The notes under the pieces were generated by a model. The model was not told the DNA's origin and did not search any database. It saw nothing but the letters and a program-made list of their open reading frames with translations. A stretch of DNA of 50,201 nucleotides from Syntrophomonadaceae bacterium (GTDB taxonomy: Bacteria; Bacillota; Syntrophomonadia; Syntrophomonadales; Syntrophomonadaceae), in NCBI GenBank assembly GCA_028706315.1, contig JAQWBP010000005.1, positions 29,169-79,369 on the forward strand, in the 5' to 3' direction. Below are positions 42,036 through 50,201 of this stretch, piece after piece; the stretch's first letter is position 1, and the number at the start of each line of letters is the position of its first letter. Made by a program: the position numbers and the translations under genes.

Positions 42036-42058
42036 ACATATCTTCCTTTCGGTTGCTA

Positions 42059-42277
42059 TTACTTATCTTTAAACATATGCTTTATCCAATTATCAAAATT
42101 CTTATTTTCATCCAGCCTCTTGCCAATAAAATACCCAAAGCCAATACAAAGAATGATAAATAAAGCTCTCCAAAAGCCATAACTTATGACTAGTATGCTC
42201 GCCAGCAGTCCTAATAAAACACCAATCGCTTTACCGCGATGTTCTTCTATTATGTAAACAAAAAACTTCTCCCACAT
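42059..42277 (-). CDS. DUF2273 small membrane protein
   Basis: 72-aa protein with two hydrophobic segments (AIGVLLGLLASILVISYGF and ALFIILCIGFGYFIG) and a positive C-terminus (KRLDENKNFDNWIKHMFKDK). It is the regular companion of amaP and asp23 in Gram-positive bacteria; the set is thought to act at the cell envelope. The ATG has GGAGGC upstream. Function unknown. Confidence 0.85.
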   Translation of the reverse strand: MWEKFFVYIIEEHRGKAIGVLLGLLASILVISYGFWRALFIILCIGFGYFIGKRLDENKNFDNWIKHMFKDK

Positions 42278-42290
42278 ATTGATGCCTCCT

Positions 42291-42848
42291 TTAATAGGTT
42301 TTTCGCTCTATCCCGGTAGATTTAGAATTGCTGGCACCAAAGTCATCAACAAGCACCCTTATTTCAGCTACCTTTAGTCCTCCAGTATTTTGTAAATATT
42401 CTTTTACTGTATTCTGCACGTTCTGGCTCATTTCCGGCACATTATACTCGGGATTTATCATCATATGCAGGTAAACTACTAGCCCATCTGGACTGTCAGA
42501 TACTACCGGCTTAATATCTTTAACCCCTTCCACCGTTTTTATGGCCTTCATTATTATTATTTTTATAGCAGCAATAGTGATAGAAACTTGTCCTACCAAA
42601 TTACTCTCCACAACTATATTTTCTATTTTCGGCTCCCGCTTAAATAATGAAATAATAACAAATAATGATAACACTATTAGCACAATAGCTGCGATCCCTA
42701 AGATAATACGATTCTGCGGGGTAGATAGGGCCAGGTTTATGTATTTTAGCGGTTCCGGATTACCCATGGCAGCAACAGCAGCTAAACCGGCTGCCAGGAG
42801 AAGAAATAGAGTATATAAAAATGTAATTAATCTCCACATTCCAGACAT
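42291..42848 (-). CDS. amaP: Alkaline shock response membrane anchor protein AmaP
   Basis: 185-aa membrane protein: two N-terminal transmembrane segments (ITFLYTLFLLLAAGLAAVA and IILGIAAIVLIVLSLFVII), then a cytoplasmic Asp23-like domain (VGQVSITIAAIKIIIMKAIK ... VYLHMMINPEYNVPEMSQNV). In Staphylococcus AmaP anchors Asp23 at the membrane. Here it lies between asp23 and DUF2273, the normal context. The 13-bp gap to DUF2273 indicates one operon. Confidence 0.88.
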   Translation of the reverse strand: MSGMWRLITFLYTLFLLLAAGLAAVAAMGNPEPLKYINLALSTPQNRIILGIAAIVLIVLSLFVIISLFKREPKIENIVVESNLVGQVSITIAAIKIIIMKAIKTVEGVKDIKPVVSDSPDGLVVYLHMMINPEYNVPEMSQNVQNTVKEYLQNTGGLKVAEIRVLVDDFGASNSKSTGIERKTY

Positions 42849-42880
42849 TTAAGCACCTCTTTCCCGAGAATAATACAGAT

Positions 42881-42904
42881 AACCCCCTGTTTATTCAGGG
42901 GGTT
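42881..42904 (-). terminator. Hairpin after asp23
   Basis: A 9-bp perfect GC-rich stem (AACCCCCTG with CAGGGGGTT), 24 bp after the asp23 stop. The following minus-strand bases (ATCTGTATTATTC) are not a strong U-run, so it may be an attenuator or RNA stabiliser rather than a full terminator. Confidence 0.5.
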
Positions 42905-42927
42905 AATTGCCATAAAGACACCATTAG

Positions 42928-43329
42928 TTATTCAACTGCGAATTCACCTTGTTCTTCATCAGCATTACCTTTTTTCATTGATACAGCGATAATATGAACA
43001 TTGATGGTAGCAACGTTGAGCCCGGTCATAGTCTCAACTGCTACTTTTACTTCTCTTTGCACATTTTCTGCTACTGCCGGAATAGCATAACCAAATTCTA
43101 CAACGATATAAATATCTATGATAGTCTGGTCATCGTTTACGTCTACTTTTATTCCTTTGCCAAAATTCTTCCGTCCCAGTTTTTCAACTAGATCAGTGCC
43201 CCAACCGCCACTCATAGATGCGACACCTTCAACTTCAATAGCTGCAAGACCCGCTATAGTTGATACTACTTCATCGGCAATTTTTATGGAACCTAATTCG
43301 TTGTTAATCTCCGGCTTCTGCGTTTCCAT
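42928..43329 (-). CDS. Asp23/Gls24 family envelope stress response protein
   Basis: 133-aa cytoplasmic protein of the Asp23 family: GSIKIADEVVSTIAGLAAIEVEGV at the start, ASMSGGWGTDLVEKLGRKNF, IYIVVEFGYAIPAVAENVQREVKVAVETMTGLNV towards the end. It corresponds to YqhY of Bacillus, located between accC and nusB, where loss perturbs acetyl-CoA carboxylase control. The same position beside accC here supports that relationship. ATG with GGAGGTG upstream. Confidence 0.92.
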   Translation of the reverse strand: METQKPEINNELGSIKIADEVVSTIAGLAAIEVEGVASMSGGWGTDLVEKLGRKNFGKGIKVDVNDDQTIIDIYIVVEFGYAIPAVAENVQREVKVAVETMTGLNVATINVHIIAVSMKKGNADEEQGEFAVE

Positions 43330-43407
43330 ATTTGTCCACCTCCATTATTTATACATGCTATTTTAACAGAATATTTAAGGAACTGGCAAATTTAATACCC
43401 TATGTTA

Positions 43408-44757
43408 TTATACCTTATCATTCATTCTACGCTGAATAAAGTTTGTATAAACCTCTCCGCGTTGAAAAAAAGCATTATCTAGCACTTTAAGATGAAAAGG
43501 AATAGTAGTAGCAATATTTTCTACCTTGAATTCGTTTAAAGCCCTTTTCATTCTGGCAATAACTTCTTTCCTATTATTTCCCCATACGATTAGCTTTGCT
43601 ACCATAGAATCATAATAAGGCGCAATTGTATAATTCGAATATACACAAGAATCTACTCTTACTCCTGGACCGCCAGGAATAAGGTACTGGCCAACAGTTC
43701 CTGGTGATGGCCTAAAATCGTGGTCAGGATCTTCAGCATTTATCCGGCACTCCATGGCACAGCCGTTAATCTGGATATCATCCTGTTCATATTGTAGTTG
43801 CTCGCCGGCAGCAATCCTTATTTGTTCTTTAACAATATCGACACCAGTTACCATTTCAGTCACTGGATGCTCTACCTGTACACGGGTGTTCATTTCCATA
43901 AAATAGAAGTTCTTCTGTTTATCGACTAGAAACTCTACAGTTCCGGCACTATAATAACCTGCCGCGTGAGTTACATTAACCGCAACTGTACCCATCTGGG
44001 TACGTAATTCATCATCTAGTAAGGTTGATGGTGCTTCTTCTAAGAGTTTTTGATTACGCCTTTGCAGGGAACAATCCCTTTCCCCTAGATGAATAACATT
44101 CCCATATTCATCTCCTAAAACTTGAAATTCGATATGCCTGGGTTCTTCAATGTATTTTTCGATATATACTTCGTCATTACCAAATGCAGCTCCGGCTTCC
44201 ATTTTTGCTGTTGTCAAAGCCTCTTTTAAAGAATTCTCATTATGGGCAAGACGCATTCCACGTCCCCCACCCCCGGCAGATGCCTTAATCATAACCGGAT
44301 AACCAATTTCTTCTGCTATCTTTACCGCTTCTTTATAGCTATTGACTGCTCCAGCACTGCCTGGTACCAGAGGTACACCGGCCTTACGAGCGATCTCTCT
44401 GGCTTTCACTTTATCACCCATTAAATCTATTACTTCTGCTTTGGGACCGATAAATTTTAGGCCGTGAGTTTCACAAAGGGTAGCAAAATAGGAATTTTCT
44501 GCTAAAAAACCGTATCCAGGATGAATTGCTTCTGCGCCGGTGTTCTGGGCGGCTGCTATAATATTAGAAATATTTAAGTAGCTATCTCTTGCAGGGGGAT
44601 TCCCAATACATACGGCTTCATCGGCCATAGCAACATGCAAGCTATCTTTATCTGCGGTTGAATATACCGCAACTGTCTGTATACCAAGCTCTTTACAGGC
44701 ACGAATTATTCTGAGTGCGATTTCTCCACGGTTGGCTATTAAAATCTTGTCAAACAA
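43408..44757 (-). CDS. accC: Biotin carboxylase (AccC / pyruvate carboxylase subunit A type)
   Basis: 449-aa ATP-grasp enzyme that carboxylates biotin on its carrier using ATP and bicarbonate. Visible motifs: FDKILIANRGEIALRIIRA, the glycine-rich KASAGGGGRGM, the catalytic QVEHPVTEMVTG and ECRINAEDP. The TTG at 44757 follows GAGGTG by 6 nt and gives the usual N-terminus; a GTG 9 bp upstream overlaps the site. It follows the carboxyltransferase-AccB fusion by 11 bp. It could serve acetyl-CoA carboxylase, a two-subunit pyruvate carboxylase, or both; no accA/accD is in the window. Confidence 0.95.
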   Translation of the reverse strand: MFDKILIANRGEIALRIIRACKELGIQTVAVYSTADKDSLHVAMADEAVCIGNPPARDSYLNISNIIAAAQNTGAEAIHPGYGFLAENSYFATLCETHGLKFIGPKAEVIDLMGDKVKAREIARKAGVPLVPGSAGAVNSYKEAVKIAEEIGYPVMIKASAGGGGRGMRLAHNENSLKEALTTAKMEAGAAFGNDEVYIEKYIEEPRHIEFQVLGDEYGNVIHLGERDCSLQRRNQKLLEEAPSTLLDDELRTQMGTVAVNVTHAAGYYSAGTVEFLVDKQKNFYFMEMNTRVQVEHPVTEMVTGVDIVKEQIRIAAGEQLQYEQDDIQINGCAMECRINAEDPDHDFRPSPGTVGQYLIPGGPGVRVDSCVYSNYTIAPYYDSMVAKLIVWGNNRKEVIARMKRALNEFKVENIATTIPFHLKVLDNAFFQRGEVYTNFIQRRMNDKV

Positions 44758-44768
44758 ATTATACACCT

Positions 44769-46679
44769 CTAATCTTTTTCAATGAGGAATAAGGCTTGAC
44801 CAAATTCAACAGCCTCTGTATTGTCGACCAGGATATCAACTATGGTGCCAGCAGATTCAGATTTAATTTCATTCATTAGTTTCATCGCCTCAAGTATACA
44901 GAGAGTCTGACCTTGGTCCACATGCTCCCCAACTTTCACATATGGAGGAGAATCGGGAGAAGCTGACGCATAAAAAGTTCCTACCATAGGCGCAATAACT
45001 TCGGCAATATTATCATTATTAACCTGGGGTGCTGGCTCAGCCGTTTTGGGCACCTTAGCTATTTTATCTTTAGTAGGTATCTGCACTTCTTTACATCCTG
45101 GTTCGCCTGTTCCTTTACGCAAACTTAAGCGGTAATCATTTTTTTGAACTTCCAGATCGGAAATATTAGTCTGATCAAGTAGTAATATTAATTCTCTTAT
45201 TTCATCAAGGTTCATTTCTTCATCTCCCCCATGTCCTGGTATATGCTTAACCTGCTTAATAGGTCTTTTAATAACCTGAGTTTCCTCTTCAACAAACTCT
45301 TCGCCCACCGTATCTGTAGATAATATCTGTGGAATATCTTCATGAGCTTTTAACTCACGGTTTTCGAAGAATTTTAACGCAACCTGTGGGAATAATGCAT
45401 AAGTCAGGACATCTTCATCACTCTTAGCCCATTGTGCAACTTCAGCTTTTGCCCGTTCCCATGCTGGTTCTAATAAATCAGCTGGTCTTATATCGATTAT
45501 TTCCTCATCACCAATAATTTTTTTCTTAACCTCTTCTTTAATGGCAACTGGGGGTTTGCCATAGAATCCACGGACATAATCCTTTACTTCACCAGGACAC
45601 ATTTTATATCTTTCACCCATCAAGACATTTAGTACGGCCTGGATTCCAATTATTTGGCTTGTCGGGGTTACCAGAGGCGGATATCCCATATCTTCCCTGA
45701 CTTTGGGGATTTCAGCCAGAACTTCATCAATACGATCCGAGGCCTTTTGTTCTTCCAACTGGGAATAAAGGTTAGAAATCATGCCGCCTGGTACCTGATG
45801 TTCAAATACTTTCATATCAGAAATCCTGGTAACACCACGCCCAAATCCCTTATGTTTGCGGATTCGTTCAAAATGAGTAGCTATATTAAATAGTTTATGC
45901 AATTCAAGCTCTGTATCCCATTCGGTCCCCTGCAAAGCTCTTACAACAGTTTCAACTGGTGGTTGTGAAGAACCGAAAGCCATCGGTACACTGGCAGTAT
46001 CAATAATATCAACCCCTGCTTCCGCAGCCTTCAAAAGAGATGCTATAGCCAGACCACCAATGTAATGAGTGTGCAGTTGTATCGGGACACTTAAGTTTTC
46101 TTTCAAGGCTTTAATCAGTTCATAAGAAGCGTAAGGCGATAATAAACCAGCCATATCTTTAACACAGATGGAATCTGCGCCCATATCTTGCAGCTTAAGT
46201 GCTGTATCTACAAAATGCTGCATCGAATGAACCGGGCTTATCGTATAAACTACACATGGCTGAGCATGTTTTCCCGTCTCTTTAACTGCCTTCATGCAAG
46301 TTTCCAGATTGCGTATATCATTGAGCGCATCAAATATACGGAAGATATCAATTCCGTTCTCGGCTGCTTTCTCAATAAATTTTTCTACAACATCATCAGG
46401 ATAATGAGAATAGCCGACTAGTGATTGCCCTCTGACTAGCATTTGCAATTTTGTATTTTTTATATGTTTGCGAATTATGCGCAGTCTTTCCCAGGGATCC
46501 TCGTTTAAATAACGAATACAAACATCAAATGTTGCTCCACCCCAAACTTCTAGAGAATAATATCCTATTTCGTCCAGATCGTTTAAAACAGGAATCATAT
46601 CGTCAGTAGCCATACGTGTTGCCCAAAGACTTTGATGCCCATCGCGAAGACTGGTGTCTGTAATCTTAATTTTGCCCAT
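44769..46679 (-). CDS. Pyruvate/oxaloacetate carboxyltransferase fused to biotin carboxyl carrier protein
   Basis: 636-aa protein. Residues 1-460 form the OadA/PycB carboxyltransferase: TSLRDGHQSLWATRM near the N-terminus, CVKDMAGLL, and the metal site QLHTHYIGGLA, followed by the conserved PYC_OADA domain. From about residue 489 it continues as a complete AccB: helical MNLDEIRELILLLDQTNISD, a Pro/Ala-rich linker, then the biotinyl domain with EAMKLMNEI, biotin on the lysine at about 600. Usual OadA/PycB end in a short linker and biotin domain; here the tail is AccB type with the 'thumb' sequence APMVGTFYASASPDSPPY. The ATG follows GGGAGG by 9 nt. With accC it could make pyruvate carboxylase. 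Confidence 0.88.
   Translation of the reverse strand: MGKIKITDTSLRDGHQSLWATRMATDDMIPVLNDLDEIGYYSLEVWGGATFDVCIRYLNEDPWERLRIIRKHIKNTKLQMLVRGQSLVGYSHYPDDVVEKFIEKAAENGIDIFRIFDALNDIRNLETCMKAVKETGKHAQPCVVYTISPVHSMQHFVDTALKLQDMGADSICVKDMAGLLSPYASYELIKALKENLSVPIQLHTHYIGGLAIASLLKAAEAGVDIIDTASVPMAFGSSQPPVETVVRALQGTEWDTELELHKLFNIATHFERIRKHKGFGRGVTRISDMKVFEHQVPGGMISNLYSQLEEQKASDRIDEVLAEIPKVREDMGYPPLVTPTSQIIGIQAVLNVLMGERYKMCPGEVKDYVRGFYGKPPVAIKEEVKKKIIGDEEIIDIRPADLLEPAWERAKAEVAQWAKSDEDVLTYALFPQVALKFFENRELKAHEDIPQILSTDTVGEEFVEEETQVIKRPIKQVKHIPGHGGDEEMNLDEIRELILLLDQTNISDLEVQKNDYRLSLRKGTGEPGCKEVQIPTKDKIAKVPKTAEPAPQVNNDNIAEVIAPMVGTFYASASPDSPPYVKVGEHVDQGQTLCILEAMKLMNEIKSESAGTIVDILVDNTEAVEFGQALFLIEKD
45213..45230 (-). 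promoter_or_regulatory. accB: Internal ribosome binding site and ATG for stand-alone AccB
   Basis: Within the fusion gene, minus-strand GGGGGAG is followed after 8 nt by an in-frame ATG at 45215, precisely where the AccB homology starts (MNLDEIRELI). Translation from it would give a 148-aa free biotin carboxyl carrier protein (44769-45215), the normal AccB length. Thus one gene may yield both a fused and a free carrier. Predicted from sequence only. Confidence 0.5.
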
Positions 46680-46752
46680 TAAAGTTCCTCCCAACAGTAA
46701 CCAATAGCGTTTATGCTTTAAATGCTATGTTATTTATACATATATATAAATA

Positions 46753-46775
46753 TACTCAGGCTTTTTGCCTGAGTA
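46753..46775 (-). terminator. Hairpin terminator after spoIIIAH
   Basis: A 9-bp stem TACTCAGGC/GCCTGAGTA with a 5-base loop, 88 bp after the spoIIIAH stop and before the carboxyltransferase gene. On the minus strand it is followed by TATTTATATATATG, U-rich but not a pure run. Confidence 0.5.
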
Positions 46776-46862
46776 TTGCTTTGTCTACTACGGCTGGTAA
46801 TATTATATAAAATAAAGCCTTGCTATTTCAATCTTTTTCGCTCATGTATACATTAAGCGTTA

Positions 46863-47408
46863 TCAGGGTTGGGGCTTTTTTGTAATTATGGAGAGGTTTT
46901 CTTCCCTACATTGTGTAACTTTACTGACTAGTTTTTTAAGCTCTGTTTCCTGGTCCAGCCTAAGATTACTTGCCTGTACTACTACTGTGGTAGAGTCAGG
47001 CTGAACGATAATCACACAGTCTGCAAAACCTTTCGATTTCACTAGATTCTCGGCTTTCATCTCCTTTTCAATATCCTCGGTAATCTGCACCAAGCGCAGG
47101 GAAGCTATTTCACGTATTTTTTTCTCACTACTCTGATTATTAATTACTTCTCTGAGCATATCAATCTGTTTACCCCGGACACGTTCCCTTTCCATACGGT
47201 ATTCACAAAAAAAATTACTTCGGGTTACCTTATTCTTATTACCTTCTGGTAAATCTATCCCAGGTAAGGCTCCAGGGCTGGTAATCTGGTTAGCAGTTGG
47301 CACTCCTTCATCCTTATCTTTAATTGTCCCTACCAGTATACCTGTTATGATTGCTACTGTTAATAACATTGATAAGATAACAATAATTTTCCTTATATTT
47401 ATTACCAT
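46863..47408 (-). CDS. spoIIIAH: Stage III sporulation protein AH
   Basis: 181-aa protein with one N-terminal membrane segment (IRKIIVILSMLLTVAIITGILVG) and a C-terminal extracytoplasmic YscJ/FliF-like domain (AENLVKSKGFADCVIIVQPDSTTVVVQASNL). In Bacillus mother-cell SpoIIIAH rings dock with forespore SpoIIQ across the engulfing membranes. The ATG overlaps the spoIIIAG stop (TAATG), with AAAGGAGG upstream. Last gene of the spoIIIA operon. Confidence 0.93.
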   Translation of the reverse strand: MVINIRKIIVILSMLLTVAIITGILVGTIKDKDEGVPTANQITSPGALPGIDLPEGNKNKVTRSNFFCEYRMERERVRGKQIDMLREVINNQSSEKKIREIASLRLVQITEDIEKEMKAENLVKSKGFADCVIIVQPDSTTVVVQASNLRLDQETELKKLVSKVTQCREENLSIITKKPQP

Positions 47409-47986
47409 TAAATATCCTCCTTTCGCGGCATTACACTTACTTTATGCGGAGGTATGTTTAAAAGGGTAGCCGTTGCGTCGATCAGATTTTCACAGACTTC
47501 CGGTCTAAAACCGCCATCAGCCACAACAAGTACTCCTAAAACCTCGGGATATTCCTGTTCTACCATTAGGGCATTGCCAGATGAAACTGCCAGGTCACGA
47601 ACCAGGTTATGTTCCGTACTTTTCTTTTTTATTCCTCTGGAATCATTTTCTTCAATATCCCTTTGTTCATCGCGTGTGTTACTGGCGAAAGTCTTTTTCC
47701 CGTCTGAGCTTAGAGTCATACTAACATCCACCTGGCCAGCTCCATTAATTTGCGATAATATGGTTTCCAGTTCATGACATAACTGCGTTTTCGGATTACT
47801 CCCACCAGGCTGAGGGGTTGGGTCGCTCGTAACTTTTAGTTTCGTATCCTCGGTATTCGTTACTGGCCAGACCAATGCTAGCAAGCCCAGGCATATTAGT
47901 ATAACTAATATGTATTTTCCCCTCTTGGAGTTGATTATATTACCATTTTCTCCGGATCGGTTTCTCCTGACCCATTCTTCGAGCAT
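47408..47986 (-). CDS. spoIIIAG: Stage III sporulation protein AG
   Basis: 192-aa mother-cell membrane protein: cytoplasmic N-terminus, one transmembrane segment (GKYILVILICLGLLALVW), then an extracytoplasmic ring-building domain (ELETILSQINGAGQVDVSMTL, EYPEVLGVLVVADGG). SpoIIIAG forms a large multimeric ring in the feeding-tube complex between mother cell and forespore. The ATG follows GGGAGG by 8 nt, 3 bp after spoIIIAF. Confidence 0.94.
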   Translation of the reverse strand: MLEEWVRRNRSGENGNIINSKRGKYILVILICLGLLALVWPVTNTEDTKLKVTSDPTPQPGGSNPKTQLCHELETILSQINGAGQVDVSMTLSSDGKKTFASNTRDEQRDIEENDSRGIKKKSTEHNLVRDLAVSSGNALMVEQEYPEVLGVLVVADGGFRPEVCENLIDATATLLNIPPHKVSVMPRKEDI

Positions 47987-47989
47987 ACT

Positions 47990-48571
47990 TTAACCTCCCT
48001 CAAATTCAATTTTTATAGCAGAACTATTTAAACCGTAAAGGTTCTGCATAACTTGAATAATTTTATTCTTAATATTTTCCTGCTCCGGTCTGCTTAATGA
48101 TTCGTCGCCACCAGAAAAAACGTTAATATCTCCATCTGCACCTGTAGTAGCTTTTTCCGGCTTAACAATAAGGTAAAGGTTGTCAACTGCACCTTCATTA
48201 TTTAATTCGACCTCTGCCTGCACCTCCTGCACCCCCGGAACCAGCACAGCTACTGCACTTACCTGGCCCTCTAATTTTTCCCGCATCATGTCATGGCCTG
48301 TATCCATGATCTGGTCGCTTATTTCCCTGCCATCCTCCAGTATTTGTTCGGTTTTATTGATGTCTTCCGTATAATCCCAGAGATTTATCTGAAAATTTCG
48401 GTCAGTAAACATATAAGAAAGTACCGGGTTTAAGACCGCAATTAATATAAAAAGGCCAATGGCAAATCGTACAAAAGGTTTGATTCCTCCGTCAGGAAGC
48501 ATTAATTCCAAAAAGCTTGACAGTAAAACTATTACCAGGACACTTTTAACTACTTCTGCCAGCACCGCCAT
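47990..48571 (-). CDS. spoIIIAF: Stage III sporulation protein AF
   Basis: 193-aa protein with two N-terminal transmembrane segments (VVKSVLVIVLLSSFLELML and FVRFAIGLFILIAVLNPVL) and an extracytoplasmic ring-building-motif domain with coiled-coil part (INKTEQILEDGREISDQIMD ... AVLVPGVQEVQAEVELNNEG). Component of the SpoIIIA-SpoIIQ channel. It starts 54 bp after spoIIIAE with GGGGGAA upstream and keeps normal operon order. Confidence 0.94.
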   Translation of the reverse strand: MAVLAEVVKSVLVIVLLSSFLELMLPDGGIKPFVRFAIGLFILIAVLNPVLSYMFTDRNFQINLWDYTEDINKTEQILEDGREISDQIMDTGHDMMREKLEGQVSAVAVLVPGVQEVQAEVELNNEGAVDNLYLIVKPEKATTGADGDINVFSGGDESLSRPEQENIKNKIIQVMQNLYGLNSSAIKIEFEGG

Positions 48572-48625
48572 AATAATTCCCCCACTCGCAGGGTTAAGTA
48601 AAAAGCTTAAATCTGCCCTGCTTTA

Positions 48626-49876
48626 CTATCTCATCATTGCTAAAGGATTAGACATCCCAACAACTATAGCAATCATGATAAAAAACATTAGTCCTACTGA
48701 TGCTACCGCAGCAAGCATTAAAAACAGATGATTGCTCATCACTTCTAGAATAGTTGCAGTTTTAGAGTCACCCAGTGGTTCAGCTACCGCAGATGCAATT
48801 TTATATATCAAAGCAATAGCAGCAATTTTTAATAAAGGGAAAATCACGATACCTAATATTATTAGTACTGCGAAAATACCAAAAGCCTGTTTTATCATCA
48901 CTACATAACCAGCCGCTACCTCGATAGTATCGGAAACCATTTTCCCCACTACTGGTATAGCGTTATCTGTCACAAACTTGGTAGTTCGAAGTGCTACTTT
49001 ATCGAGTACGGAAGAGTATAAGGTTCTTAAAGTAATGATTCCTACAAATATAGTTAGAAAAAATCCTAGTGAAATTTGGGCCATTTGACCAAAGAATTTT
49101 GCCATCCGGGCAACTTTTAGAGTATCAGACATATTATTTACCAAGTTTAATATGGCTGACATGATTATTAAGGGAAATACTATATTTTTGATCGCATTAG
49201 CAAAAGCAGTTGCTGTAATCATTAGTACGGGGAAAAGCATTACAGTTGCATTTACATTACCTAATCCTGCTACTAGCACCATCATCTGTGGTAGCATTCC
49301 TACCATAAAAGCAACCATATTATCTATGGTCTGATGCCCAATTTCCAGAACCAGCTTAAAAGAAGCAAGGGCAATGGCACAAAGAGCCATAAAACAGGCC
49401 AAGTGGGAGATACGAGCGACGCCCTCAGAAAACGAGGTCTGTAAATTGATTATCAGTGCTGCCAGTACTGATAATATGAGTAGTTTGCCTAACAAACTGG
49501 AATTGGCCACTATTTCTTTGAACAAAAACCGAATAATGTTCTCTCCGGCTTCCTTAATATCAAAGTTCCATTCACCTTTAACAAAATCGGATAGCCATTC
49601 TTGTACTGATTTTCTTTCGAAATAACTGTTTATTTCCCCATCTATATTATTTTTGTAAGCATCGAGCATATCCAGGTCCATGCTTTTCATGGTATCCTGC
49701 AACGAAAATACCGGTTCACTTGGCCCGGTCTCCAAACCTATTGCTGGAACAGGTAAAAGCAAAAGAGTAATGACTATAAGGCAAAAGAATAAAAATTTTT
49801 TCTTATTACACCCGGATACCGGTTTATTTTTCATGGAGCAGTTCGACTTCCAGATTGTTCTTGTCCTGTTTTTCAT
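48626..49876 (-). CDS. spoIIIAE: Stage III sporulation protein AE
   Basis: 416-aa polytopic membrane protein. N-terminal signal-like segment (KKKFLFFCLIVITLLLLPVPAIG), a soluble stretch (residues about 55-130), then seven to eight hydrophobic segments with the conserved LLGKLLILSVLAALIINLQT and LVAGLGNVNATVMLFPVLM. It is thought to be the membrane pore/transport-like core of the SpoIIIA complex. I chose the ATG at 49876, 5 nt after GAGG; a later ATG 42 bp downstream lacks a good site. It follows spoIIIAD by 43 bp. Confidence 0.94.
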   Translation of the reverse strand: MKNRTRTIWKSNCSMKNKPVSGCNKKKFLFFCLIVITLLLLPVPAIGLETGPSEPVFSLQDTMKSMDLDMLDAYKNNIDGEINSYFERKSVQEWLSDFVKGEWNFDIKEAGENIIRFLFKEIVANSSLLGKLLILSVLAALIINLQTSFSEGVARISHLACFMALCAIALASFKLVLEIGHQTIDNMVAFMVGMLPQMMVLVAGLGNVNATVMLFPVLMITATAFANAIKNIVFPLIIMSAILNLVNNMSDTLKVARMAKFFGQMAQISLGFFLTIFVGIITLRTLYSSVLDKVALRTTKFVTDNAIPVVGKMVSDTIEVAAGYVVMIKQAFGIFAVLIILGIVIFPLLKIAAIALIYKIASAVAEPLGDSKTATILEVMSNHLFLMLAAVASVGLMFFIMIAIVVGMSNPLAMMR

Positions 49877-49919
49877 AAACACCTCACGTGGAAGTATTGT
49901 CATACTGCTGGCTAATGCC

Positions 49920-50201
49920 TTACCCGGGCATCAGCTGCATTAATGATTCCAATATCGCAATCATTATCGGCAGCGCCAGTACCGCAATTATTATCTTGGC
50001 AGCAAACTCAACCTTCCTAGCAACTGCCTGTTCACCTGCATCCTGGCAGATAGCTGCAGCAAATTCCCCCAAATATGCTACTCCTAGTATCTTCAGGATA
50101 GTAGCGAGAAAAAAGTAATTTATCTCAGCCTGGCGGACTAGTTCTTTCATAACATTTATTATTGAGGCCATTTTCCCCATCATAAATGTAAAAATAACTA
50201 T
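49920..50201 (-). CDS. spoIIIAD: Stage III sporulation protein AD (5' end cut by window)
   Basis: C-terminal 93 residues of SpoIIIAD; the frame stays open to the window edge (IVIFTFMMGKMASIINVMKE), whereas the family is about 130 aa, so the N-terminal transmembrane segment lies beyond 50201. Family marks are FLATILKILGVAYLGEFAAA, ICQDAGEQAVARKVEFAAKI, and a final hydrophobic segment (IIIAVLALPIMIAILESLM). Small mother-cell membrane protein of the SpoIIIA channel; spoIIIAA-AC are expected just outside the window. Confidence 0.93.
   Translation of the reverse strand: MVIFTFMMGKMASIINVMKELVRQAEINYFFLATILKILGVAYLGEFAAAICQDAGEQAVARKVEFAAKIIIAVLALPIMIAILESLMQLMPG

Overview
This window is a chromosomal segment from an endospore-forming, low-GC Gram-positive bacterium of the class Clostridia. 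The evidence is the sporulation gene set (spoIIIAD-AH, spo0A, spoIVB, spoIIM, dacF-spoIIAA-spoIIAB-sigF, spoVAC-AD-AE-AEA-AF), the strong purine-rich ribosome binding sites, frequent TTG/GTG starts, and the anaerobe-type BadF/DUF2229 activase genes. The gene order and the OLE RNA locus would suit a Syntrophomonas/Desulfotomaculum-like lineage, but that placement is inference. Almost everything is on the minus strand, so the biological order runs from position 50201 down to 1. No phage, IS with an intact transposase, CRISPR, rRNA or tRNA was seen.

Region by region, in transcription order: (a) 50201-46863, the spoIIIA operon from AD (cut by the window edge) to AH. (b) 46679-43408, a carboxyltransferase fused in frame to a full biotin carrier protein (AccB type), then biotin carboxylase. 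(c) 43329-41631, asp23, amaP, DUF2273 and nusB. (d) 41634-39219, a TsaD-like ATPase, xseA and xseB. (e) A 210-bp mobile-looking repeat, then ispA, then a roughly 580-nt structured RNA identified as OLE RNA, then its membrane partner gene oapA, then dxs, tlyA, nadK, mnmM-like, argR and recN. (f) A plus-strand hsp20 with a CtsR-like operator. (g) spoIVB and spo0A, then steA, steB, a family-2 glycosyltransferase, a MraY-like transferase, an M20 peptidase and a DUF3866 gene. (h) A 56-aa plus-strand ORF, nudF, endonuclease Q, a ComB-like unknown and a CBS-type pyrophosphatase. (i) A second, inverted copy of the 210-bp repeat. (j) spoIIM, a YqzK-like gene, xerD, a repeat-rich gap, deoB, pdp, a transposase remnant, dacF, the spoIIA operon, a dodecin, the spoVA operon and a translationally coupled BadF/DUF2229 trio. 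A convergent plus-strand ABC ATPase gene lies at the left edge.

The layout follows the ancient Firmicutes axis known from Bacillus subtilis (spoIIIA, acc, asp23, nusB, xse, ispA, dxs, tlyA, argR, recN, spoIVB, spo0A ... spoIIM, yqzK, xerD, drm, dacF, spoIIA, spoVA). Sporulation entry (Spo0A), forespore sigma factor control (SpoIIAA/AB/SigF), engulfment (SpoIIM), mother-cell/forespore signalling (SpoIVB, SpoIIIA channel) and dipicolinate uptake (SpoVA) are therefore all present. Sigma-H-like promoters can be read upstream of spo0A and spoIIAA.

The most notable items are the OLE RNA with a visible 13-bp closing stem, the OadA-AccB fusion with an apparent internal translation start for free AccB, the two inverted ~93% identical 210-bp elements with perfect 18-bp ends, the RAYT-like transposase remnant near a REP-like repeat cluster, a bacterial EndoQ, and the BadF/DUF2229 genes attached to the spoVA operon.
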